Position numbers and translations under genes: made by a program | Shown: positions 48,660 to 58,800 of the stretch, one piece after another | Layout of the letters: each line of letters begins with the position of its first letter | Position numbering within the stretch: position 1 is the first letter of the stretch | The notes under the pieces: generated by a model | What the model was told of the DNA's origin: nothing | What the model saw: the letters and a program-made list of their open reading frames with translations, nothing else | The model's database searches: none | Assembly: GCF_000020585.3 (NCBI RefSeq) | Contig: NC_011138.3 | Coordinates: 391,001 to 455,000 of the forward strand | Length of the DNA stretch: 64,000 nt | Source of the DNA: Alteromonas mediterranea DE | GTDB lineage: Bacteria; Pseudomonadota; Gammaproteobacteria; Enterobacterales; Alteromonadaceae | Direction of reading: 5' to 3'

Positions 48660-51600
48660 ATGACTACTGAGACAGTTCATCGATATCAATGGAAAACTCA
48701 TTCTTGTGTCCTAATTTTCCTTGTTTGTTTATTCGTTATTCCAAAAACGAGCCAAGCGATTGGTGTAAATTTAGAGGGCAGGACTTCTTTCGATGGCGTT
48801 CCTTCAGGAGTTATTCGTGATTTAGAGGTCTCAGACAAGGTTGTCTATATAGCCGCGGAAAATGGTGTATTTGAAGTTATTGGGAATGAGTCTGAACGGT
48901 TAGAGTTCAACACGTCTAACCATGCTACGGGGATCATCTCTGATATCCACTTGAGCGGCGCTAGCCTATGGGTTGTTGAATACGGCGTGGGCGTTTTTAA
49001 AGTTAATTTGAGAACCAAAGAAGCTAAGCAACTATTTTCTAATAGAGATTGGACGAGTTCTGTTTGGGCTATGACCATGACCTCTACAAACTTCTATTTC
49101 TCTGTCATCGACGATGTTATACAAACGAATAGAAATTCAGGTCATTCAACGAAGCTAAGCACGCAACTGGCATCTTTGAAGTTAAACGGTATCTACTCAC
49201 TTTTCGCTGTGAACGACAAGGTGCATATAGCATCAAACAAAGGTTATGTTTCAATATCAGAAGCGTCAGCTACTATTGAAGAGTATAAGCTAAGCGACAA
49301 ACTTCCGCTTTTATCTAGTGCAACTTTCGTCAAGGTGATCGATAAAGAGTTATACATTGGAGGACCAGAGGGGCTGTATATTTTAGGCAGTGAGGCTCGT
49401 TTCGTTTCTACTGAGGGGATTAGTGGTACTTACATAAACGACGTAATTAAAACAGAAGACAATAAAATCTGGGTTTCGGACGGTCGGCTATTGATACTGG
49501 AAAACGGGAAGCTCGTAGCGCCACCCTTTATGAATCCAATATTAACATCTGAGGCGATTCGTTCGATAACCAAAATAGCGGTTGGTCCTTATGATTCGCT
49601 ACTTATTGCTTCTTCTCAGCTAGGCCTAATTTCCTTACCCAAAACGAAGTTTTCAACAAACCTCATATCATTTAAAGGGAATGCCTTAAGAGATAATATT
49701 CAAAAATCTGCTTTCGACCAAACGGAAACGTTAGTCCGAATTGAAAATGGCCTATTTACGCTAAATGAAAGCAATGGAGAGCTAACTGAAACAGTTTTAG
49801 GCAAAGATAAAGCTGCTCATTGTACGTCTCGGCAAGAAGAGATCTTTGCACGGCTTAAAGCGTTAAATCCATCAGAGCTGTGTAGCAGTGATTTCATTCA
49901 TTCTGTCGACATCGATAAAGACGCCTTCTATTTATACTTCGATGATGGAATTAGCGCAAACTACTACTATGTAGTGGATGAGACTATAAAAGACACCATC
50001 AAAGCACCCCGAAAAATCGTGTATAGCTCGCTATTAAGCGGCGGTGAACTAGCGGCATTCGATGAGTTTGACAATATACATTTTCAACTGTCTAAGTTTA
50101 CTTGGCGGACAATTAACCCCGAAGAGGGTAATTGGTTCGGACTTCAGTGTTTAATTGAATTTGAAGAAACTTATTTAGTATGTACATCTGGGGCTGGCCT
50201 AAAAGAAATCAATAAGAAAAGCGGTTCGATCAGCTCGTTAACTATCCAGGGCCTAGATAAATTAAGGTTTATTCGGGGGGCTATGGTTACGAAGAGTGGA
50301 AACCTATGGGTGGCCTCTAATATGGGCCTATTTGTAAAGCCCCGAACCAGTGAGTCAGTATTCAAAATTGATATGCAGTTTGGACTGCTTGATACGGATT
50401 TTGAATATAAAAGCTTCGAGGAGCTTCGCGAAAAAGTATTAGTGAAGGGCGATAAATACAGCTATTTACTGGATGAAATTCAACTAATTGAAAGTCTTAA
50501 AGCACAAACTACTGAAGTGGAACCTATTGTTTTGACTTACGTTAAGTGGATGGATAAAAAAGGGCAGCATGCACTCTACTTACCCGAGAATCTTAACTTT
50601 AACTTTGATAGTAGTTTTGAGGAAGTAACTTTCAATTTTGTCGATAGCGATGTCTATAACGAGAGCAGAGGCATCGAGTTCAAACTAGACGATGATGCCT
50701 GGGTCTCTCACAATAAAGCGGCTATGAATTTAACTTTAGGTGACATGGACGTTGGTGAACATAAACTTTATATAGTGACCACGCACAATAAAGGAGCCTC
50801 AGAAGGACTGACTATTCAATTCGATATAGCTCCGCCTATTTGGGCATCTTATATAGGTATTATTTTTTACCTATCAATATTAATAGTGTTTTTCTTCTTA
50901 TGGAAAGTCGGCTTAGTAAGTAAGCTTTACGAGAAGTTCAAAACCACCACCCTATACACCCTCCTGACCCGATATGAAATAACCGACGGACACTCAAAGT
51001 TCGAAAAAATGCTGCGTAGTAAAGAGCGTTTCATCAACGAGATCACCCACGAACTTCGAACACCCATTCAAGTCATAAACGGCTCGTTAGAAAAAATCTC
51101 TGATACAGATATGGGGACGCGCAAAGAGTTAGTCTGTGTTCAAGATAATATGAAGAGGGTTGAGCAACTAATTAACCAAATGAACCACGATGTTCCCTCA
51201 GCGTTAAACATTGAGGACTACTACAAGTCATACTCGTTAGAAAAAATCCGTTTTATTGTTTTATCCCTAGAGCCTTTAGCCAAACAAAAGAGGCAAAATT
51301 TAGAGGTTCGGATAAAGGGGAAAAAAGAGGTATTGCTCATTAGCGATAGCCTAGAAAAAATCTTGGCTAACTTAGTACAAAACGCTGTTAAATTTACACC
51401 TGAACTCGGCACGATAAAAGTGAGTGCAGTACAAGATAGCAAAGTGCTGAAGATAACCGTAAGCGACGATGGCGAAGGGATTGAAGACAACCTGCAGAGT
51501 AAAGTATTTGAGAGATTTGCTAGGGGGAATACAGAAATAGAGGGAAATGGTGTTGGGTTAACAATGGTTAAAACCCTAGTCGAGTTGAACCAAGGGGAGG

Positions 51601-52502
51601 TTACTCTTCAAAGTCAAAAAGGTGTGGGGACGAGAATAACCGTAACGTTGCCTATCGATGATATTGCTTTTTTGAATTCGCACGCTGAAAATTTGTCGCC
51701 GACAAATGCTGAGACAAGCAAGAAATCTCTGTTAATTGTTGATGACAGCAGGGAGTTTCGTTCTTATCTCTTCGAACTTTTTTCTCCTAAGTATCGCTGT
51801 TTAGTAGCGCGAAATGGTACACAGGCTTTAGACGTTATGCAGCATTACTTAGTGGATGTAGTGATTACCGATCAAATGATGCACGAAATGGATGGACTTA
51901 GTTTGACTAAGGCCATTCGCAGTAATGCCAGCTATGCCAATATTCCTATATTAATGCTTACTGCTAAAACCGGAGCAGAACTAGAAAAATCTGCGTTAGA
52001 AGAAAAAGTAGATTACTTCTTGGCAAAGCCTGCCTCTAACGAAGAAATTATGCTTCGTGTAGAGCATCTTTTAGCTGTCAGGGAGGCAAAGGAACAAGGG
52101 GAAGAGGGGCGCGATCAACCTGTGTTCAAGTTTGGTTGCCTAAAAATTCGAGAGTTTGATAACGAAAAAGATATGGCGTTTTATCTCAACTTTATTGCTG
52201 TACTCGAAAAAAACTATCACGATGAGTCTTTCAACAGAGATCAGGCAGCAACGGCGTTACTGATCAGCCCTCGAAGTTTGAACCGTAGAATGTCAGAACT
52301 TTTCGATTATAACTTCAGTGAGTTTCTTTCACGTTTTAGGGTAGAAAAGTCTATCCCATTATTGTTAGAAGGAAAGAGTATTCTAGATACCTGCCTAGAC
52401 GTGGGCTTCGGCACCGCAGCTTATTTTTCGACGTCCTTTAAAAAGGTTATGAGCTTACCACCCAAAAAGTTTGTGGAGCAATACAATAAAACAGTAGCGT
52501 AA
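48660..52502 (+). CDS. Hybrid two-component sensor/regulator (HTCS: propeller, kinase, receiver, AraC)
   Basis: 1280 residues in one chain. Signal peptide (about 10-34), a periplasmic beta-propeller (Reg_prop repeats, about 45-600), a Y_Y_Y-type domain (about 625-725), one membrane helix (728-752), HisKA with H797 (EITHELRTPIQ), HATPase (NLVQNAVKF, GVGLTMVK), receiver with D1071 (VITDQMMHEMDG) and an AraC HTH (ISPRSLNRRMSELF, DVGFGTAAYFSTSFKK). HTCS proteins sense oligosaccharides in the periplasm and switch on carbohydrate genes; the target is not obvious here, but the sugar locus starts 400 bases downstream. Confidence 0.92.
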   Translation: MTTETVHRYQWKTHSCVLIFLVCLFVIPKTSQAIGVNLEGRTSFDGVPSGVIRDLEVSDKVVYIAAENGVFEVIGNESERLEFNTSNHATGIISDIHLSGASLWVVEYGVGVFKVNLRTKEAKQLFSNRDWTSSVWAMTMTSTNFYFSVIDDVIQTNRNSGHSTKLSTQLASLKLNGIYSLFAVNDKVHIASNKGYVSISEASATIEEYKLSDKLPLLSSATFVKVIDKELYIGGPEGLYILGSEARFVSTEGISGTYINDVIKTEDNKIWVSDGRLLILENGKLVAPPFMNPILTSEAIRSITKIAVGPYDSLLIASSQLGLISLPKTKFSTNLISFKGNALRDNIQKSAFDQTETLVRIENGLFTLNESNGELTETVLGKDKAAHCTSRQEEIFARLKALNPSELCSSDFIHSVDIDKDAFYLYFDDGISANYYYVVDETIKDTIKAPRKIVYSSLLSGGELAAFDEFDNIHFQLSKFTWRTINPEEGNWFGLQCLIEFEETYLVCTSGAGLKEINKKSGSISSLTIQGLDKLRFIRGAMVTKSGNLWVASNMGLFVKPRTSESVFKIDMQFGLLDTDFEYKSFEELREKVLVKGDKYSYLLDEIQLIESLKAQTTEVEPIVLTYVKWMDKKGQHALYLPENLNFNFDSSFEEVTFNFVDSDVYNESRGIEFKLDDDAWVSHNKAAMNLTLGDMDVGEHKLYIVTTHNKGASEGLTIQFDIAPPIWASYIGIIFYLSILIVFFFLWKVGLVSKLYEKFKTTTLYTLLTRYEITDGHSKFEKMLRSKERFINEITHELRTPIQVINGSLEKISDTDMGTRKELVCVQDNMKRVEQLINQMNHDVPSALNIEDYYKSYSLEKIRFIVLSLEPLAKQKRQNLEVRIKGKKEVLLISDSLEKILANLVQNAVKFTPELGTIKVSAVQDSKVLKITVSDDGEGIEDNLQSKVFERFARGNTEIEGNGVGLTMVKTLVELNQGEVTLQSQKGVGTRITVTLPIDDIAFLNSHAENLSPTNAETSKKSLLIVDDSREFRSYLFELFSPKYRCLVARNGTQALDVMQHYLVDVVITDQMMHEMDGLSLTKAIRSNASYANIPILMLTAKTGAELEKSALEEKVDYFLAKPASNEEIMLRVEHLLAVREAKEQGEEGRDQPVFKFGCLKIREFDNEKDMAFYLNFIAVLEKNYHDESFNRDQAATALLISPRSLNRRMSELFDYNFSEFLSRFRVEKSIPLLLEGKSILDTCLDVGFGTAAYFSTSFKKVMSLPPKKFVEQYNKTVA

Positions 52503-52520
52503 AGGTAGTATCTAAAAGAA

Positions 52521-52844
52521 CTAAATATACCTACGCCTTTCCGCCAAAAAGCCAATCAATAGAAACGATGCCACATAGCCTGCACCTTGGTACTGCCAAG
52601 GCAAGTAGGCTAGGGTGTGTTTTAAGAACGGTGCGCCGTACAAAGTTAGTGCGCCATAGCCAAAGGCACACAGCACTACAAACAAACTAATGCGAATGGT
52701 GAAATGGTAAGGAGCCAGTATGCGTTTCACATGGCCGTTAATCAGGTCGCCGTACACCACTAAAATAGTGGCCATAAGCATAATGCTCATTTCGGTGTAA
52801 TAGGGGCTTAAGGCGCGAGAAAGGGCACTGAAAAGTTCACTCAT
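52521..52844 (-). CDS. DUF3392 membrane protein
   Basis: 107 residues, three to four helices. DUF3392 features: LSPYYTEMSIMLMATILVVYGDLINGHVKR and the FGYGALTLYGAPFL segment. Typical of Vibrionales/Alteromonadales; function unknown. Convergent with the hybrid regulator, 18 bases from its end. Confidence 0.8.
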   Translation of the reverse strand: MSELFSALSRALSPYYTEMSIMLMATILVVYGDLINGHVKRILAPYHFTIRISLFVVLCAFGYGALTLYGAPFLKHTLAYLPWQYQGAGYVASFLLIGFLAERRRYI

Positions 52845-52908
52845 AAAATTACTACTATTATGACGTTTTTACTGTGTGCCCATTATAACCACGGTAAGGT
52901 CAAAAGCG

Positions 52909-53862
52909 TTAGCTAACGCCTTTATTAAGTGCGCTTACTGCTTTAAAACCTTGCTCAATAGTGGCAATGCGGTCGGTGGTTTGATCGCGCTCTACAAATT
53001 TATGTTCAATACCGGCTAACTTGCCGTGCGCGAATATCTCTTTAAAGTTAATCGTGCCTGTGCCCACATCAGCAAAACTGCCGTCTTCAGCCAAATCTTT
53101 TACATGCCAAAGCTTAAAGCGGCCTGGGTACTGCTTAAAGTAATCAATGGGATTTTTACCTGCTTTTACCGTCCAGTATAAATCCAGTTCCATGGCAACA
53201 AGGTCTGGGTCGGTCTGAGTTATAAGCACGTCTAATGGTGTCTTACCGTCGCGTACTTCAAATTCAAAATCGTGATTGTGGTAGGCAAGGGTAATACCTT
53301 CTTTCTTACACGCTTCACCAATGTTATTTAGCTTTTCGGCAAGAGCTTGGTATGGCGCAATGCCCGTACCACGTTGGGCTTCGCTAAGCCAAGGAACTAC
53401 CAAGTATTTGTGACCAACGTTTTGTGCGTCATCTAAAATTTGTGACAGGTTAGTATCGAACGCGTCTAACTGAATATGAGCCGAAGGCGCAGTAAGGCCA
53501 TTGTCATCAAGCAGTTGCTTAATTTCCTTTGCGCTATGGTCAAAGTAGCCTGCAAATTCCATTTCCGAATAACCAACATCAGCGACCAGTTTAAGCGTAG
53601 CCGGCACACTTACTTTCATAATATCTCTAAGCGTGTAAAGCTGCAGACCAACAGCACTTTTTTGCATGCCCTTCATCATAGCCCCTTTATCACTACCATG
53701 CCCCTGAACCGAACTAGTACTTGCCAAAACAGCAGGAGCGCTCATAGCCGCCAGTAAACCAGATGAATATTTAATGAACTGTCGTCTTGAAACGCCAGAG
53801 CCAATATTACTGGCCGCGTCTAAAATTGCTGTCTTACTTAAGTTTGTTTTACTTAAATTCAC
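52909..53862 (-). CDS. Exported TIM-barrel sugar isomerase/epimerase-like protein
   Basis: 317 residues from GTG 53862, chosen because AAGGAG lies 7 bases upstream; longer frames toward 53916 have no site. Twin-arginine signal (SRRQFIKYSSGLLAAMSAPAVLA). AP_endonuc_2 barrel: GLQLYTLRDIM, GYSEMEFAGYFDH, LAYHNHDFEFE and MELDLYWTVKAG, HVKDL, with His/Glu/Asp metal ligands. Tat export suggests a metal-loaded periplasmic enzyme. It follows the LacI gene by about 54 bases and is probably co-transcribed. Likely acts on 3-keto or ring-opened sugars (inference). Confidence 0.85.
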   Translation of the reverse strand: MNLSKTNLSKTAILDAASNIGSGVSRRQFIKYSSGLLAAMSAPAVLASTSSVQGHGSDKGAMMKGMQKSAVGLQLYTLRDIMKVSVPATLKLVADVGYSEMEFAGYFDHSAKEIKQLLDDNGLTAPSAHIQLDAFDTNLSQILDDAQNVGHKYLVVPWLSEAQRGTGIAPYQALAEKLNNIGEACKKEGITLAYHNHDFEFEVRDGKTPLDVLITQTDPDLVAMELDLYWTVKAGKNPIDYFKQYPGRFKLWHVKDLAEDGSFADVGTGTINFKEIFAHGKLAGIEHKFVERDQTTDRIATIEQGFKAVSALNKGVS

Positions 53863-53916
53863 TGCTTGCTCCTTTTCTGTAGTGGTACATAGGTGATGAC
53901 GCATCGCTATCATCAA

Positions 53917-54921
53917 TTAACCCAAAGCTTTGCCCGTGCTCTCACGCACAATAAGTTCAAACGGCATAATAACTTTGGGGGCCTTGCGAATTTTTCCGTT
54001 AAGAAGGTCCACCAGTAGCGTAACCGCCGTTCTACCAAATTCTTCTGCAGGTTGGGCAATAGTGGTTAGCGGCGGATCCACAAATGCTGAAAATGCAATG
54101 TCATCGAAACCTGCCACCGATATGTCATTAGGAACATGTAGGTTGGCTTGCTTGAAGGCTTGCATGGCACCAATAGCCGTTTCGTCGTTCTCACAAAATA
54201 CGGCGGTGGGTCTACTTTCAAGGTGACTAATGGTCTCCCCTGCGTTGTATCCGGCCTGTAATGTAAAATCCCCCGGGAACAACAAGCTCTCATCAAAGGC
54301 AATATTGGCTTGCGCTAAGGCGTCTTTATATCCAACCAAGCGTTCTTGGGTAAGCGGACTTGAATTAGGTCCTTTGATCATGGCTATACGGGTATGGCCT
54401 AATGAAATTAAGTGCTCGGTCATTGCTTTGGCTGCAGCACGGTTGTCTAACGACACAACAGGATATTGGCCATCGTCAATCACCTCACAGGCATTCACCA
54501 TGGGAAGTAGGCCATTGTCGTTGATCATAGTGGCATCAAATGGGTTGTGCGCACGTAACTGTATAAGCCCATCAGCCTGAGAAGTACTTACCATCTTGGC
54601 GTAATGGCTTTCTATTTCACTATTACCAAGCGTATTGGCAAGTAAAATGGAATAGCCCAGTTCGGCTGCCGCTTCCTGCATACCGCTAATAACACGGGCA
54701 AAAAATACGTTCGCTACCGTAGGCACCAGTACCACTAAATTGTGCGTTTTTCCCGAACGAAACTTAACTGCCATTAAGTTAGGTTTATATCCAACTGCCT
54801 GAACAGCGGCCATTACCTTATTGCGCGTTTTAGGAGAAACACGCTCAGGTTGTTGCAATGTTCTTGATACGGTAGCGACCGACACGCCGGCACTATCTGC
54901 TACATCTCTAATATTTGCCAT
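53917..54921 (-). CDS. LacI-family transcriptional regulator
   Basis: 334 residues. HTH at 1-25 (NIRDVADSAGVSVATVSRTLQQPERVS), hinge helix, then a periplasmic-binding-protein-like sugar domain (VVLVPTVANVFFARVISGMQEAA, DGLIQLRA, VSLDNRAAA, PTAVFCENDETAIGAM). Divergent from the oxidoreductase operon. Two LacI-type operators in the intergenic region (55027-55040 and 55229-55250) fit control of both directions by a sugar effector. Confidence 0.92.
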   Translation of the reverse strand: MANIRDVADSAGVSVATVSRTLQQPERVSPKTRNKVMAAVQAVGYKPNLMAVKFRSGKTHNLVVLVPTVANVFFARVISGMQEAAAELGYSILLANTLGNSEIESHYAKMVSTSQADGLIQLRAHNPFDATMINDNGLLPMVNACEVIDDGQYPVVSLDNRAAAKAMTEHLISLGHTRIAMIKGPNSSPLTQERLVGYKDALAQANIAFDESLLFPGDFTLQAGYNAGETISHLESRPTAVFCENDETAIGAMQAFKQANLHVPNDISVAGFDDIAFSAFVDPPLTTIAQPAEEFGRTAVTLLVDLLNGKIRKAPKVIMPFELIVRESTGKALG

Positions 54922-55026
54922 TTACGTTATTGTTGTTTGTTAATTCACTCGCGCATTGTAAACCTAACCCAGTAGAGGTGTGGTCTATACGATGGTAGCG
55001 AATTCAAAATTTACGTGAAATTAATA

Positions 55027-55040
55027 TGTAACCGTTTTCA
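55027..55040. promoter_or_regulatory. LacI-family operator, lacI-proximal
   Basis: TGTAACCGTTTTCA fits the general TGNAANCGNTTNCA operator exactly. It lies 106 bases upstream of the LacI start, suggesting autoregulation or looping with the second site. Confidence 0.6.
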
Positions 55041-55219
55041 TTTTAAGCAAAAGAATACGCACTTTCATTAAAACGTCAAAGGTTATTTGTAGGATTTATG
55101 TAAATTTGAGCTAGTGTTATGTCCAAATTTGGTGCAGGAATAGACTGTTAACGGTAGCAAAGCCCCAGTGTCACCTCGCCATTTGTAAACTTTAGATTAA
55201 TAAAATGCTGTTTTTTGTA

Positions 55220-55249
55220 TTGACCATTAAAATGTAACGGGTTACATTT
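55220..55249 (+). promoter_or_regulatory. Sigma-70 promoter of the sugar operon
   Basis: TTGACC (55220-55225) and TACATT (55244-55249), 18-base spacer (or TTACAT with 17). The operator palindrome overlaps its spacer and -10. Confidence 0.6.
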
Positions 55250-55250
55250 T
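55229..55250. promoter_or_regulatory. LacI-family operator overlapping the operon promoter
   Basis: Perfect 22-bp palindrome AAAATGTAAC-GG-GTTACATTTT. The core TGTAACGGGTTACA shares the TGTAAC half with the site at 55027. Binding would block RNA polymerase at the adjoining promoter. Confidence 0.75.
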
Positions 55251-55297
55251 GTGGCATTAGTAACACCAATAGTGCGTTTGCACACAGAGGAATTTCA

Positions 55298-56452
55298 ATG
55301 CAACCAATTCGAATGGGAATGATCGGAGGCGGGGAAGGCGCGTTTATCGGTGCCGTGCATCGTCATGCCGCAGGGTTAGATGGGAACTACCAGTTGGTGT
55401 GTGGCGCATTTAGCCGCAACGAAGAAAACAACTCGCGTACGGCAGCAACGTTAAATGTAGATGCTTCCCGTGCTTACGACAGTTGGCAAGCTATGTTAGA
55501 TAACGAGGCGCAACTTCCCGAGCAAGAGCGAATGCAAGTGGTTGTTATCGTAACGCCTAATCATCTTCACGTACCTATTTCACTTGCCGCAATTAAGGCA
55601 GGCTTTCACGTCTTCTGTGAAAAACCAGCAGGCGTTAGCTTTGCAGAAGTAAAAGAGCTTCAAGATGTTATTCACGCCAGTGAGTCGTTATACGGCTTGG
55701 CTCATACCTACCTTGGTTATCCTATGGTTTGGCAAGCACGTCATCTCGTTGAAAGCGGTAAGCTGGGCAACATTCGAAAAGTGTATGTTGAGTATCCGCA
55801 AGGCTGGTTGTCTGGCGAAGAAGAAACGCACAATAAGCAAGCGCAGTGGCGTACCGACCCAGCAATTTCTGGCGCAACGGGCGCAATGGGCGACATCGGC
55901 ACTCATGCCTTTGGACTTGTTGAGTTTGTATTAAACGACAGTGTTACCTCGTTATGTGGCGAGTTAAACACCCATGTTGAAGGACGCCGATTAGATGACG
56001 ACGGCGCCGCGCTTATTAAAACTAAGAAGGGTGCGTCGGGCGTGTTGATTGCTTCGCAGGTTTGTGCTGGTGAAGAAAACGCGTTGAAGATCCGTGTCTA
56101 CGGTGACAAGGGCGGTTTAGAGTGGCGTCAAATGGAGCCAAACTCCGTTATCTATCGCCCTGTTGATGCCCCTTATCAAGTGTTTAGAGCCGGCCAGGGT
56201 CAAGTTGGGTTATGTGATGCTGCATCTGCACGTTGTCGTGTTCCAGCTGGCCACCCAGAGGGCTACTTAGAAGCAATGGCAAACTTGTATACCGATTTTG
56301 CAAAAGCGGTACGCGCGAATCAAAAAGGCAAAGCTGACGGCGTTCCAGGAATAAATTCAGGCATACGCGGAATGGTATTTATAGATGCCATGCTTGCCAG
56401 TACTGACAGCGACACCAAATGGGAGTCGGTCAGTCAGGAAGGAACGCAGTAA
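55298..56452 (+). CDS. Gfo/Idh/MocA-family oxidoreductase
   Basis: 384 residues, NAD(P)-dependent, cytoplasmic. Rossmann start (RMGMIGGGEGAFIGAVHRHA), EKPAG motif (VFCEKPAGVSF), and the C-terminal alpha/beta domain with TGAMGDIGTHAFGLVEF carrying the catalytic Asp/His. GAGG precedes the ATG. In sugar loci of this type it oxidises or reduces a hydroxyl (often C3) of a sugar or cyclitol. First gene of the LacI-controlled operon. Confidence 0.9.
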   Translation: MQPIRMGMIGGGEGAFIGAVHRHAAGLDGNYQLVCGAFSRNEENNSRTAATLNVDASRAYDSWQAMLDNEAQLPEQERMQVVVIVTPNHLHVPISLAAIKAGFHVFCEKPAGVSFAEVKELQDVIHASESLYGLAHTYLGYPMVWQARHLVESGKLGNIRKVYVEYPQGWLSGEEETHNKQAQWRTDPAISGATGAMGDIGTHAFGLVEFVLNDSVTSLCGELNTHVEGRRLDDDGAALIKTKKGASGVLIASQVCAGEENALKIRVYGDKGGLEWRQMEPNSVIYRPVDAPYQVFRAGQGQVGLCDAASARCRVPAGHPEGYLEAMANLYTDFAKAVRANQKGKADGVPGINSGIRGMVFIDAMLASTDSDTKWESVSQEGTQ

Positions 56453-56488
56453 TGCAATTACAACATACAATGAAAAAGGTGAGCGCTT

Positions 56489-57556
56489 ATGGCTACTAAT
56501 CAACAACCTATAAAAGGGCCGGCTATCTTCCTTGCTCAGTTCATGGGAAAAGAAGCGCCGTTCGATACGCTCGAAAATATGGCGAAGTGGGCAGCGTCGC
56601 TTGGTTACAAGGGAATACAGGTACCTACTGATCCTAGTCTGTTTGATTTAGAAAAAGCAGCGGAGAGCCAAGAGTACTGCGACAACATCGCTAAAATATG
56701 TAAAGACGCAGGCGTAGAAATCACTGAGCTTTCTACGCACTTACAAGGTCAGCTAGTGGCGGTTCACCCCGCTTACGACGAGTTATTCGATAACTTTGCG
56801 CCAGCGCACTTACACGGCAAGCCACAAGAGCGAACCGAATGGGCAATTAATCAGCTCAAATGTGCGGCTATTGCCAGTAAGCGCTTGGGATTGAAAGCTC
56901 ACGCTACCTTTTCTGGTGCATTAATGTGGCACTTGGTTTACCCGTGGCCTCAGCGTCCTGCTGGCTTGGTCGAGCAAGGCTTTGCTGAATTAGCCAAGCG
57001 TTGGAAACCCATTCTCGATGCATTCGACGATGCAGGTGTTGACGTATGCTACGAAATTCATCCCGGGGAAGACTTGCACGATGGGGCTTCGTTCGAACAG
57101 TTTTTAAAAGCTGTAGATGACCACCCACGAGCAAACATTCTTTTCGATCCAAGTCACTTTGTTTTACAGCAGCTTGACTACCTTGACTTTATTGACCGCT
57201 ACCACAGCCGGATCAAAATGTTTCACGTCAAAGATGCCGAGTTCAATCCGAACGGTAGAAACGGTGTGTACGGCGGCTATCAAGACTGGCAAGACCGCGC
57301 GGGACGTTTTCGTTCCCTTGGCGACGGCCAAGTCGACTTCAAAGGTATTTTCAGCAAGCTTACCCAGTATGGCTTCACAGGTTGGGCAGTACTAGAGTGG
57401 GAATGCTGCTTAAAAGACAGTGCGCAAGGTGCAGCAGAGGGCGCACCGTTTATCGCTTCACACATTATCGAGCCAAGCAAATATGCGTTTGACGACTTTG
57501 CTGGTGGAGACGTAAGCGAAGCGAAGAATAATCGTATTTTAGGCCTTGAGCGCTAA
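56489..57556 (+). CDS. TIM-barrel sugar isomerase/epimerase-like protein (cytoplasmic)
   Basis: 355 residues, no signal peptide. AP_endonuc_2 barrel with GYKGIQVPTDPSLFDL, ITELSTHLQGQLVAVHP, CYEIHPGEDLHDG, NILFDPSHFVLQQLDY and MFHVKDAEF, holding the Glu/Asp/His metal ligands. Same family as the neighbours at 52909 and 58793 but longer. Follows the oxidoreductase by 36 bases. Such proteins partner Gfo/Idh/MocA enzymes in inositol and keto-sugar breakdown. Confidence 0.88.
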   Translation: MATNQQPIKGPAIFLAQFMGKEAPFDTLENMAKWAASLGYKGIQVPTDPSLFDLEKAAESQEYCDNIAKICKDAGVEITELSTHLQGQLVAVHPAYDELFDNFAPAHLHGKPQERTEWAINQLKCAAIASKRLGLKAHATFSGALMWHLVYPWPQRPAGLVEQGFAELAKRWKPILDAFDDAGVDVCYEIHPGEDLHDGASFEQFLKAVDDHPRANILFDPSHFVLQQLDYLDFIDRYHSRIKMFHVKDAEFNPNGRNGVYGGYQDWQDRAGRFRSLGDGQVDFKGIFSKLTQYGFTGWAVLEWECCLKDSAQGAAEGAPFIASHIIEPSKYAFDDFAGGDVSEAKNNRILGLER

Positions 57557-57582
57557 GCGCCATCAATAGGATAACAATAACT

Positions 57583-58800
57583 ATGATAACCCTACGCCTT
57601 AGTTTGATGATGTTCCTTCAGTTCTTCATTTGGGGGGGCTGGTTTGTAACATTAGGCACGTATCTATCGAATACCCTGTCTGCCAATGGTGGGCAAATCG
57701 GTATGGCTTTCTCAACCCAGAGCTGGGGCGCCATCATTGCCCCCTTTATTGTGGGCCTTATTGCTGACCGATTCTTTAATGCAGAAAAGATCCTCGGCTT
57801 ACTACACATTGTTGGCGCCGTGCTTATGTACTGTATGTACCAAGCGAATGATTTCGCCAGCTTTTACCCTTATGTGTTGGCATACATGATTGCATACATG
57901 CCTACGCTTGCTTTGGTTAACTCAGTGTCATTCGGACAAATGGTCGACCCGTCAAAAGAGTTCGGAAAAGTTCGTGTGTGGGGCACTATCGGCTGGATTG
58001 TGGCAGGCCTTATGATTAGCTATGTCTTCTCATGGGATTCTGCACAGTCTATTGCCGATGGTATGCTCAAAAACACGTTCTTATTGTGCAGCGTTGCCTC
58101 GCTAATGTTGGGCGTATTCAGTTTTACACTGCCAAACACGCCACCTCAATCTAGCGGTAAAGCGGTAACTATTCGCGACATTCTTGGCTTGGACGCGTTG
58201 GCACTGTTAAAAGACAAAAACTTCTTTGTATTTTTTCTTTCATCTGTACTTATTTGTATTCCACTGGCGTTTTACTACCAGAATGCTAACCCTTTTCTTA
58301 CCGAAATAGGCGTTGAAAACGCCACGGGCAAAATGACACTAGGTCAAGTTTCCGAAGTATTGTTCATGTTGGCCCTGCCGGTATTTTTGAACCGTTTCGG
58401 CATTAAAGCCACGTTAGTGATAGGTATGGCAGCGTGGGTTGTACGTTATGCACTGTTCGCATTCGGGAACGCTGACGAAGGCTTGTTCATGCTTATTGTT
58501 GGTATTGCACTGCACGGTATTTGTTACGACTTCTTCTTTGTATCAGGGCAAATCTATACCAATTCAAAGGCGGGAGAAAACGTAAAAAGTGCAGCGCAGG
58601 GGCTAATTACCTTAGCGACATATGGCGTAGGTATGCTGGTGGGCTTTGCAGTGGCAGGCGCAATTACCGACACCTACACGATGGAAACAGGTGCGCATAG
58701 TTGGCAGCAGGTCTGGTTATTCCCAGCAGGGTTTGCCGCGGTTGTGTTAGTGCTATTCGCCATTCTGTTCAGAAAGGAAAAGGTGAACGCAGATGCATAA
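57583..58800 (+). CDS. MFS carrier, nucleoside:H+ symporter family-like
   Basis: 405 residues, twelve helices. The start RLSLMMFLQFFIWGGWFVTLGTYLS and the FGKVRVWGTIGWIVAGL loop are typical of the NupG-like nucleoside/H+ symporter family, members of which also occur in sugar loci of marine bacteria. Here it probably imports the sugar, or its oxidised derivative, processed by the surrounding enzymes (inference). AGGAT precedes the ATG. Overlaps the next gene by 8 bases. Confidence 0.88.
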   Translation: MITLRLSLMMFLQFFIWGGWFVTLGTYLSNTLSANGGQIGMAFSTQSWGAIIAPFIVGLIADRFFNAEKILGLLHIVGAVLMYCMYQANDFASFYPYVLAYMIAYMPTLALVNSVSFGQMVDPSKEFGKVRVWGTIGWIVAGLMISYVFSWDSAQSIADGMLKNTFLLCSVASLMLGVFSFTLPNTPPQSSGKAVTIRDILGLDALALLKDKNFFVFFLSSVLICIPLAFYYQNANPFLTEIGVENATGKMTLGQVSEVLFMLALPVFLNRFGIKATLVIGMAAWVVRYALFAFGNADEGLFMLIVGIALHGICYDFFFVSGQIYTNSKAGENVKSAAQGLITLATYGVGMLVGFAVAGAITDTYTMETGAHSWQQVWLFPAGFAAVVLVLFAILFRKEKVNADA

